Of a stretch of DNA of 64,000 nucleotides, positions 23,015-30,454 are shown piece by piece. The DNA is taken from NCBI RefSeq assembly GCF_963678635.1, contig NC_087070.1:6046539-6110538 (forward strand), read 5' to 3'. The stretch's first letter is position 1. Each line of letters opens with the position of its first letter. This DNA is from Symsagittifera roscoffensis (taxonomy: Eukaryota; Xenacoelomorpha; Acoela; Convolutidae). The position numbers and the translations under genes were made by a program. The notes beneath the pieces were generated by a model. It was not told the origin of the DNA. It worked only from the letters and a program-made list of their open reading frames with translations, and made no database searches.

Positions 23015-24102
23015 TAGCAGTCACCTACTTTAGTCACATTTGAGGTTGATGAAAAAAAGGCCCTATAACCATTGGCTTAAGAATCAGGGACACTATCTTT
23101 TGTGTTTTTCTACCTCAAGCGGTCGGAGCCAAATCGGTTCACTTGCGACATGAGACTAAAACCCGCGTTATAGCTTAAAGGCCACTACCAAAATACCCCC
23201 CACTATAGAAATAAGAACGCCCCCATATTCAGGTCTCAGAATACCCAAAGTACGTGGATGCCGTAAAAAACAACGTCGAAACCTTGTGTATAGTTACTTT
23301 TTATTAGACAGTGGACCTTTGATCCATTTCAGATGGATCAACCTGAAAACTCTCTCTAACTCAACATAACATTATAAAACACACTCAAGAAAATTAAATC
23401 AGATACTCGCATACCGATACGATTTCTAGAATCGAGTAACTAAACTATAAAGCAAATCTAGAATTGATTGGGTAATTAAGTTTAACTCGAGAAATTTGAA
23501 ATAAGTAAATTTCAACTCAAGAAACAAATTTTTGATCTGGACCATTGGGCAGCTTCAGCTGTCCATCTTTCTACCGAAGGTTCACTCTGGTCCACTCTAG
23601 CTTACTTCCTCTTCACTCCCGATCGCTTTTCGTCTTCTGCCAAGAATAAGACAGCTCTACTCTCATTCGAATTATGTATTGGAAATTGCGAATAGCAATT
23701 TCCCGCTGCTATTTTGACTACTTTCCCGCGATTGTAGTTCGAATCTTCTGATCTTTTATTCTGATATTTTCAGTTGTCGCGAGAAACCTGAGCATGACAT
23801 GCTCAATTCGAATTTTTGAAAAATTGCATTTTACCCCAAAATCAAGAAAAAAGTTTTCTCATAATCAAGTCAAGTCATGTTTTTATGACCATTAGGCAGT
23901 GCCTCTTGTGGTCATTTCTTATGTTTTTTTCCTATCTCCGTTCGAATTCGTACATGTCAATTCCAATCGCTCTCCAATGTTTGTCCAGTTTCCACTTGAA
24001 TTCGTCGATGGTCTTGCTTTGCACTGTTTCCTGTGGCAGATTGTTCCAGTCGAGAGGTGCTCTAATCGTGTAGAAATTTTCCAAATATGACCGACTGGCA
24101 CA
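23015..24102 (-). repeat. Element 1 5' LTR
   Basis: The direct-repeat partner of 2021-2901. The + strand starts TAGCAGTCACC and ends CCGACTGGCACA. It is about 200 bp longer than the partner because of a LINE-like stretch near its right end (23880-24085). The right target duplication cggag is at 24103-24107. Confidence 0.85.
23880..24085 (-). mobile_element. LINE C-terminal remnant inside the element 1 5' LTR
   Basis: The minus strand encodes RAPLDWNNLPQETV, then FKWKLDKHWRAIGID, ending in a TAG. This is the post-RT tail typical of CR1/L2/Jockey-like polymerases (W-N-x-L-P ... F-K-x-x-L-D-K). The other LTR lacks it, so it either inserted here after integration or was deleted from the partner. 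Confidence 0.6.
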
Positions 24103-24205
24103 CGGAGACAGTTTGCGTTTGTAAATTCTGTGGACAACATATAGAATCTCCTCAGCACCTCTACTTGACCTGTCCTTTTATCGCAGACATAACTTAATAG
24201 TAATA
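24103..24205 (+). mobile_element. LINE family A, right part of copy split by element 1
   Basis: This resumes the LINE that stops at 2020. The string gtttgtaaattctgtggacaa and the following Cys/His-module codons match the minus copy at 930-1045 closely. One base is missing relative to that copy near 24112, so the module is frameshifted. The LINE is cut off near 24195, where the LINE family B tail begins. Confidence 0.7.
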
Positions 24206-24479
24206 ATGTAACAGCCCTGTATTTAGGAGTGACCTCATGGTCTAGGGATACTGAGACCAAGCCATGAGCTAAGTTTTGGCAATGCCACTAAATTAATTTG
24301 CGCGGCTCGGCTGATAGCCTTCAAACATTTATGATTTTGTCGAACCGATGTTTCAAGTCAGTTCAGTTGTTTTCTGATCTTTTAGGTGTTTTTATCGCCT
24401 CTATCGATCAGCTCATGATGTATTATTTTTTGATTAATTCGTCTCAAATTTATCAATTCCGCTTTTCTTCCAATATTTG
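24206..24479 (-). mobile_element. LINE family B 3' end, left part of copy split by element 2
   Basis: Reading the minus strand from 24479 leftward gives YWKKSGIDKFETN and a TAA at about 24436, then a 3' UTR with an imperfect hairpin (arms around 24225-24262) and a short AT-rich tail near 24206. It continues the coding end found right of element 2 (48178-48250). The bases 24475-24479 (atttg) are the left target duplication of element 2. Confidence 0.7.
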
Positions 24480-25361
24480 TAACATTTGCCCAAATTCTAC
24501 ACAGCGACGGAGCGTAGAAAAAGTACCTATTAACGACTGGCAGGCGTCAGTTACCTTAATCCTACTCGTTTTTCACCGTCTCGACCTTGCCAGTTGATTT
24601 TCTGGTCTGTTTAGGGCTAAGTAAAAAGTTACTATTTTTAGGCCATCAGTCAAACGACTTTTGATCAGCTTTCGTTTACATGCGAACACAACCACATAGC
24701 TGAGTCTCGGATCCTCAGACTACGTGATTGTCATTAAAAACACGGCTCGAACAACCTATTTTAACATGTTTTTGTGTGACAGTTCTATATTAAATCCATT
24801 GGAGATGGATTGACCCTTTCCTTTTTCTAGCTGCTCATATTCTAAAATATCAAACTATACCGGTGTCAATTTAAAGTTTCACGACATCCAAGTAGCTATA
24901 CAGTCAGTTTTATACAGTCCCTTTACATAAAACAGTCTCTGGGGGACCAAACCTCCGCTCCCGTAATATTCCTGCGATAACGCTCTTATCTCTTCTAATT
25001 TGCGTCCCGGGAGGGTTCCGTGGAATATTCCTCCCCCACCGAAGCTTCCTTCTCCACTAATATCCGCTGATAAGGGTCTTATCGTGCGTTGCTGCGACGA
25101 TGAGAGGCTTCGTATTCTCCGTCTCTTGCACGACTGTTTTTCACAATATTTGTCGTTGTTCTTATTTTTTCAGCTTTCTTGGTCAAAATGGCCGTTTTTC
25201 GTATTTCTGAGAAATATCAACTTGAAAATCGAAATTTTAAAAATAGAAAATTTCAGAATAATTCGACCCTCCTTTCAAGCACTTTTTTGCTGTTAAGGCC
25301 TTTTCTCTCTGATTCGTGCTTCGTCGGAAGGTTGCGCTGTGCCATCTGGCAGAATGGCACA
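24480..25361 (-). repeat. Element 2 3' LTR
   Basis: 882 bp, TAACATTTGCCC...AATGGCACA on the + strand (TGTGCC...TGTTA on the element strand). It differs from the partner at 47291-48172 by roughly a dozen substitutions and no obvious indel, which points to recent insertion. A short + strand open frame (25000-25296) is present in both LTRs but shows no family motif. Confidence 0.95.
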
Positions 25362-25371
25362 TACTCTCCGG
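25362..25371 (-). other. Polypurine-tract-like segment of element 2
   Basis: The minus strand reads CCGGAGAGTA immediately before TGTGCC of the 3' LTR, in the position of the plus-strand primer. It is short and imperfect, but matches the site in element 1. Confidence 0.5.
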
Positions 25372-26107
25372 ACAGTCCCCATCAATGTCCCTATTGATCG
25401 CATAACACCGGTTTATCGTCAAGTAGTTATCCAGTTCTCTGTAATCAATCTTACAAATCGCATAAGAAAATGAAATTTATCTACCCCACCTCAACTCACT
25501 ACGTGTTCACAAATGGCATCGTACCACATCTCACTGCCTTTCAACATTTTCACAAAATTTGCACCATGAGCAGTGTCCTAGATAAAATTTCTTTTCTGAC
25601 TACTTACGTCGTCTTGCCATAAAATTTCTTTTCGCTCTTTGTGATTAAAAAGTGGGACGTGGCACGGCCACGCACCCGTTAAAATTAACTTAACGTCACT
25701 CACCAAGTATAATCAGTTATTTATGCGGTCCTTTCAATATTAAAACTAAGAAACTCTGTGGCTAGGAAAGTTATTGAGTTACCCACCCTTCTCGAGCGAG
25801 TTTACTCAATCTTACCATGTCGCCACACAGTGAAATTGTGTCTTACGCAGGTTAAAAACTTCAATCGTGTTTAAATAGGTAAATATACTCACCTATGTTC
25901 TATTTATACATACATAAATAGTCATAACTAAAAATTCTTTTTCAACAATTTAACAATTGTAACAATTTTCAAAGTTTGGTTTGACCAAACTAAATCAAAA
26001 CAAAAAGTTTTACAAGTTCAATAATCAAAACTTGGTTGATTGGTTCAAGTTTTAGCACACAAAGACAATCAAGTTTTTTCTCCTTCTCTTCTCTTCTTTG
26101 TTCATCT
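25372..26107 (-). other. Element 2 noncoding 3' region
   Basis: About 740 bp with no gene seen. Two aaaatttcttttc blocks (about 25585 and 25621) flank a gcgacttacgtcgtcttgcc-like stretch. It parallels 2912-3336 in element 1. Confidence 0.5.
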
Positions 26108-26818
26108 TCATTCCATCGCTTCTCCATCTTGATCTTCAGCTTCGCTGTCTTCCAATACTTTCTCCAGCATGTCCATGGAGTTGCGGGCCGTGCCCCAACT
26201 CTCCTGTTCCAACAGCCTCGGTTTGCAACAAGGTAGCAAGTCAACATTAACCTTTTGCTCCAGGTTCCTGCAAAAGCTGTTGTGAAGACTTAGGCTCACA
26301 TTTCGTTCTAGGTCAACTCTTAAGACCTCTTTCTTCTCATCTTCAGTTACACAAGGCGCCCCAGCTGCCCGCTTCACCGCCGTGGTGACCGCGTTTCTGT
26401 GCGTCAGGAATGCTCTCTTATAGGCTCCTGGTCCTATATCTAGCTGGAAAGATTGATAAGCTTCCGTGTTCCTCGACATGTGACGCTTCGCGCGTTCATA
26501 CATCCATGATGTCATCACTGCACGGAACCAAGGCATCAATCTTTGCCTTGACCATATTCTTTCAATGGCTTTAGGTATTCTCAGAACCTTGCAGGTGGTT
26601 CTGAAAAGATCCAATTCATTACTCATCTTCACGTTGCTCAGCTGTTCAGGAGTCGGCACGGCCGTCTCCTGTTCACTTGTGTCCGCGTTAGCCTCCAGCC
26701 ATCTCACTGCCAGCATGGCACTAACCACCACGATTGACACCTGTTGATTCTGATCGGGCAACCCTGTAGAGTATAACTCCTCCACGTCCCATACTAGCAT
26801 CAGATTCCCGCTCCCCAT
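26108..26818 (-). CDS. Element 2 post-pol protein, C-terminal part (unknown)
   Basis: 236 codons from an ATG at 26818, probably the continuation of the preceding frame after a lesion. No known family is recognised. The middle (VMTSWMYERAKRHM, THRNAVTTAVKR, VDLERNVSLSLHNSFCRN) is clearly conserved with 3337-4150 of element 1. There MTSWLY, THRNAITTGWKR and SLSLHNSFC occur in the same order, so this was a constrained C-terminal domain. It is acidic at the end. No signal peptide or membrane segment is evident. Confidence 0.55.
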   Translation of the reverse strand: MGSGNLMLVWDVEELYSTGLPDQNQQVSIVVVSAMLAVRWLEANADTSEQETAVPTPEQLSNVKMSNELDLFRTTCKVLRIPKAIERIWSRQRLMPWFRAVMTSWMYERAKRHMSRNTEAYQSFQLDIGPGAYKRAFLTHRNAVTTAVKRAAGAPCVTEDEKKEVLRVDLERNVSLSLHNSFCRNLEQKVNVDLLPCCKPRLLEQESWGTARNSMDMLEKVLEDSEAEDQDGEAME

Positions 26819-27339
26819 GGATTCTCAAGGGACGTCACTAGCTCATGGGCACGCTCCAGGCGCTCAAGCGATTCAACCGAACTCGTCATGCTACAAAATC
26901 CCAAGGCTGTGATCAAGTTTACATCCGTCACCCCATGACAGTCCGCGACCAACTCCATGCCACTCTTATCCGACATGCTCAATCTTCCGTACAATCGTGC
27001 CAGTTGCCGATGCTGCTCGCTCAGCGTAACCAGGCAGTGTCCCAGGTTACAAACATGTCCTTCCATCCCACTATGTTGAGCCAAGCATGTGCCTTGCTTC
27101 AACCAATTGCTCGATGGACCTTCCTCGGACAGCTCCGTGGATGGGTTGCTCTTCCGCTTCGTCAACCTCATGGCCAGCAGATGATGTATCATGGCCAGAT
27201 CATGCAAACTTGCGTCATCATCTAGGTCTAACGTGATATCCGCCGTCATGTCCCAGATTAAGCCGGCGTTAGGATGAGGACACCAAGAAGGCTTCATGAG
27301 TTCCCACATCGTCACTAGACTGGTTTTCAAGAACCACAA
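26800..27339 (-). CDS. Element 2 post-pol protein segment (unknown)
   Basis: An open stretch of 179 codons overlapping both neighbours by 12-19 bases in other frames, so it is probably one part of a longer reading frame broken by single-base changes. It contains a LVTLSEQHRQLARLYGRL helix-like stretch and the block ELVADCHGVTDVNLITALGF, which matches QIVAECYASTTVNIATALGF in element 1 (about 4000). No family is recognised. Confidence 0.5.
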   Translation of the reverse strand: MWFLKTSLVTMWELMKPSWCPHPNAGLIWDMTADITLDLDDDASLHDLAMIHHLLAMRLTKRKSNPSTELSEEGPSSNWLKQGTCLAQHSGMEGHVCNLGHCLVTLSEQHRQLARLYGRLSMSDKSGMELVADCHGVTDVNLITALGFCSMTSSVESLERLERAHELVTSLENPWGAGI

Positions 27340-27975
27340 TCAAAACTCACTTGCCCCTTTAGCTTGGGAACCGAGGGTTTGACCACTCGTTCTTCCAAGA
27401 TAATTCCCAGCTTGGGTTGTTCCACCATCAGCATCCCAGTTTCTTTAATACGTTCAACCCAGAAATTGAGTACTATGACTTGCTCATAGTCGAAGTACGC
27501 TTCCCTGGCTTCTTCATTCACGAAGGGATTATACGCCATCCCCGGTATGCCAGACACATATTGGAACGACTTCAGTTTCCCTAGTGTTGCAAACTCTTTT
27601 TGTCCTTTGACTGCTTCAATCAACTCCCGGCTCACTTTCAATTCTTTGTTGGAACATCTTCTCACTTCTTCCAACTCGCGATAGCTCTCCATGTCATTCG
27701 ACTCCTTATTTGGTACAGTCAACGGCATGTCCTGATATAGTTCCAGGAGTGCCCTAAGGAAGTTCCTTTCGCAATCAACTCCCGTTTGCCGAATGATCCT
27801 TATACATTCTCCCAAAACAGGAGTGGGGATACGATCCACCACGAACCTGACAAAGCAAAGGGCATCCTTACGCTTGGCCCATGCTATTGCAGAATCGTCT
27901 TTTGAAATCAACGCTCGCAGAGCTCCCGTCAACTCCAGCTCCTGTTCCCGTGATTTCGAATCATTACTGGCTTCA
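27327..27975 (-). CDS. Element 2 post-pol protein segment (unknown)
   Basis: About 215 codons; the frame is open upstream of the first possible start to 27975. The block SAIAWAKRKDALCFVRFVVD matches SGLSLARRKDATCFLRWIM in element 1 (about 4900). GMAYNPFVNEEARE matches the ALPLMANPFVRTAGQL part of element 1. Predicted helical, function unknown. Confidence 0.5.
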
Positions 27976-29256
27976 TACTCCGCCTTCTGACTCGTCGAAG
28001 TATCTCTGGAGGGCCGCCCTCCAGGAGATTTCTAGTAGCTTTTCCAATCCAATTTCGTTCGCTTTAGAGGACATTACCGTGCCGTATTCTTTTCGATTTA
28101 AGTTTGAATTCTCCGTGAGCTCTTTCAGATATTCCTGCATGGCTCGTTTCTCGCTCCAAGCCATCAGGTGCCCTCTCGCTGAGTTTCTCGCTTTCAACAT
28201 CTCCACATAACCTCCTGCTGGATCTCCCATGTGGACTGATTCCGGCACAGTGACTCGACTGTACTCGACCACGTCGAGTTGTCCTTCCAGCTTCAACTTG
28301 GCTATGTTGGTCCGCGAGGGCCTGTAATCTTCAAGTCCTCCAGATCCACATTGACTGATGATCTCCATCTCTAATTTAGTGTCTGCCAGGGTTCGTGCTG
28401 TTTTCTTTGATCTTACGGCAGTCGTGGTCAGACCTGCCAAGAGCATAGGGGTTATCAGATTCTCTTTTTCTCCCCCTGTCAGCGTTGCACTATCTCCTTG
28501 CCCGCTCTCGCCTGAACGACCTACGCTCGTTAAAGAGGTCACCACTGCGCTGGCTCTCGACTTCACCACTCTCGGATTCATGGCTCGACTTCCTGTTTTC
28601 CCTTTTAGTCGCTTCAGCCCCTTCCTGGCTCGTCTGATAGGTAATTTCTTTGCGACCTGCTGATCATCGGCACTGTCTTTTGTAACTGACTCGGTCAGAA
28701 CATCCGACTCCACGGAGTTCACTATTTTCTCCAGGATCTCACGCATGATGGGTTGGTTCAATCCCACCTTCATTATGGACTGCGTCCCATATCGCCTTAT
28801 CACGTCCCATGATCTTTCCATGAAATTCACTCGGCTCCAGGTTGTCCCTGTCTTGCCTTCTAACTCACTTCGATATCTCTCCCATTCCTCTCCCGGCAGC
28901 GTGCTCAGGAAGGATACCCTCATTGATTCTTCGATTTTTCTCCTCCTTGGTGACTCATGGAGCAATTTCTGCGGATCCCTGCTTCGGCATTCTCTCGCCT
29001 GGCTTATTGGGTCTATCGGGGATAAGTCGGCCGACGCCTCCTTTGTAGGGGACATGAAAAACGATGGCGTCATTAGCAATAGACTCCCATCGACTTCCCC
29101 ATCGTCGTCTTCACTAAACCGGTATTCTAGCAAGTCTCTCTCTAACGCTCCCAGATCCGTCTTACCCGGTTTTCCTGTCTTTCCCTCGGTATCGTTATCG
29201 TCATCGTCCTGATCCATCAATTCATCATCACCTGCATCAGGTTTCGGCCTGGGTCC
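27973..29256 (-). CDS. Element 2 post-pol protein segment, basic and acidic linker (unknown)
   Basis: About 425 codons. Downstream of the TAA near 29262 the same frame stays open, so the two pieces were one protein before a nonsense change. The N-terminal portion is very acidic (DQDDDDNDTEG), followed by Ser/Pro-rich sequence. The middle is highly basic (KKLPIRRARKGLKRLKGKTG), which could bind nucleic acid or act as a nuclear signal. The C-terminal part (ARGHLMAWSEKRAMQEYLKE) looks helical. Element 1 has weakly similar acidic and basic fragments at 5180-6351. Confidence 0.5.
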   Translation of the reverse strand, partial: GPRPKPDAGDDELMDQDDDDNDTEGKTGKPGKTDLGALERDLLEYRFSEDDDGEVDGSLLLMTPSFFMSPTKEASADLSPIDPISQARECRSRDPQKLLHESPRRRKIEESMRVSFLSTLPGEEWERYRSELEGKTGTTWSRVNFMERSWDVIRRYGTQSIMKVGLNQPIMREILEKIVNSVESDVLTESVTKDSADDQQVAKKLPIRRARKGLKRLKGKTGSRAMNPRVVKSRASAVVTSLTSVGRSGESGQGDSATLTGGEKENLITPMLLAGLTTTAVRSKKTARTLADTKLEMEIISQCGSGGLEDYRPSRTNIAKLKLEGQLDVVEYSRVTVPESVHMGDPAGGYVEMLKARNSARGHLMAWSEKRAMQEYLKELTENSNLNRKEYGTVMSSKANEIGLEKLLEISWRAALQRYFDESEGGV

Positions 29257-29785
29257 TTAAGGTCCTTGTCGTGAGTCTATGCCCGAGTCCGGCCGAGCCG
29301 GTACGGTCATGTCTCCTGCATGATAAAACAACTCATCATTCACCAGGAATTCTACAGACTCCTCGCCATGTGGTGCCAGGTCCTCTATTGTTATATATGA
29401 GCCTCCTCTGCTCTCCTTTGCCACTTCCATCATCACTACTTTCACTTCTCCTGGCCACTTCAGTCTTGATAAGTCATCTGTGGGAGAATACACTTCGTTC
29501 CACATTTCGGCCGAGACCTCTGGTCTCCTGGAAGGTAGTGCCTTGATCTTTTTCCTGCTCCAAGCATCAGGAAATGAGAAGTCAAACGTGTGCGCTGCTG
29601 CAACATTCCAGCCGATGAAGCGCGGCTCCATTCCTTCACTCCACTTCAACATTCTCTTCTCTGCGTCACGAGCTGCTCCGATGCGAGGGGCAATGATGGG
29701 AGATGTGACTCCCAACACATCCTCCTTATCGGTGGATATCGAGGGCATTGGTCCGGCAGCGGCCTGGACCCAGAAAGCCACGCTT
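29257..29785 (-). CDS. Element 2 post-pol protein segment (unknown)
   Basis: An open stretch of about 174 codons that ends at the TAA near 29262. It contains KWSEGMEPRFIGWNVAAAHTF, which aligns with the ESWDPLFIGYSAAVYFHTG stretch of element 1 near 6750. The next segment continues in the same frame beyond the stop. The upstream neighbour (29646-30362) is in another frame and overlaps, so a frameshift lies near 29785. Family unknown. Confidence 0.5.
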
Positions 29786-30362
29786 GCTGGTTCTCTTTAG
29801 CGTGTGCATAGGCCTCTGGTAAGAGTGGCACTCTCATAGCCGCTCCCGTATCCTTCACTACTGATCTTAAGTTCCAAAGCTTCGGGTTGAACTGGATGTG
29901 AGAAAGTTCCTCACGGCCCATTCGGCACTTGAAGTGGTTGTTGAAATCCATCAACATCCAACCTGGCTCCGCTATTCTCCCGTACAGCCTATCGTCACTC
30001 GCCAGCCCTCTCAACTCCCTCTGTTCTACCCAGTTCAGCACGGAACAGTCCACGACTGAGACCAGGTTGACGTATAACACCGAATTCCTGTATGCCTTGA
30101 CTTGCACGTCCGGGAACACGAAAGACATCACCGGTCCATACACCACCGTGACGAATTCCCGCAGTCCGTGAATCAGAGCCAACGGATCGATCCGCATCAT
30201 GACTGCCAAATCTGTCAGCAAGGGCATGCCACAATATTGCTTGCACTCACTCGCGTCCGTCGCCACCTTATCTTCTCCCGTGACGCTTCTGTTCTGCTGT
30301 AAGAGATATTGGAGCAGGAGAGTCCTCCAGTCTTTCATCTTCTTGAGCGAGGCGGTTTCCAA
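29646..30362 (-). CDS. Element 2 post-pol protein segment (unknown)
   Basis: 238 codons. Conserved blocks against element 1 are LLLQYLLQQNRSV (element 1 LLVEYLLMQNRS), FVFPDVQVKAYRNSVLYV (YAFPDPLVAAYRHSVVHV) and NHFKCRMGREE (GQLQCRMGESE). The last 60 codons are probably out of frame. It lies right after a 28-base tandem duplication (30361-30416) that breaks the link to the SGNH protein. No family is recognised. Confidence 0.5.
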   Translation of the reverse strand: METASLKKMKDWRTLLLQYLLQQNRSVTGEDKVATDASECKQYCGMPLLTDLAVMMRIDPLALIHGLREFVTVVYGPVMSFVFPDVQVKAYRNSVLYVNLVSVVDCSVLNWVEQRELRGLASDDRLYGRIAEPGWMLMDFNNHFKCRMGREELSHIQFNPKLWNLRSVVKDTGAAMRVPLLPEAYAHAKENQQAWLSGSRPLPDQCPRYPPIRRMCWESHLPSLPLASEQLVTQRREC

Positions 30363-30454
30363 CTGTGCATTGAACTCACGACTGGGTCAACTGTGCATTG
30401 AACTCACGACTGGGTCCCTGTAGTTGTTCAGGGTAACGTAACAGCACAAGCAAA

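Larger units (their letters stand above)
2021..24102 (-). mobile_element. Giant Ty3/Gypsy LTR retrotransposon, element 1 (old copy)
   Basis: The element is about 22.1 kb and is read on the minus strand. Its LTRs (2021-2901 and 23015-24102) flank gag, protease, RT, RNase H, integrase, a macro domain, a coiled-coil segment, two SGNH-like domains and a 4-kb unknown region. It sits inside LINE family A, and the flanks cggtg and cggag are a 5-bp target duplication with one mismatch. Every gene has frameshifts or stops, and the protease catalytic Asp is changed. The order of domains is identical to element 2, although the proteins differ strongly (by eye about two-thirds identical in the macro domain and much less elsewhere). 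It therefore represents a related but distinct lineage rather than a recent duplicate. Confidence 0.9.

Noticed and set aside
25000-25296. A 98-codon + strand frame present in both LTRs of element 2 (also 47811-48107)
   Set aside because: Its presence in both LTRs follows from their being copies; it is antisense to the element and has no family motif.
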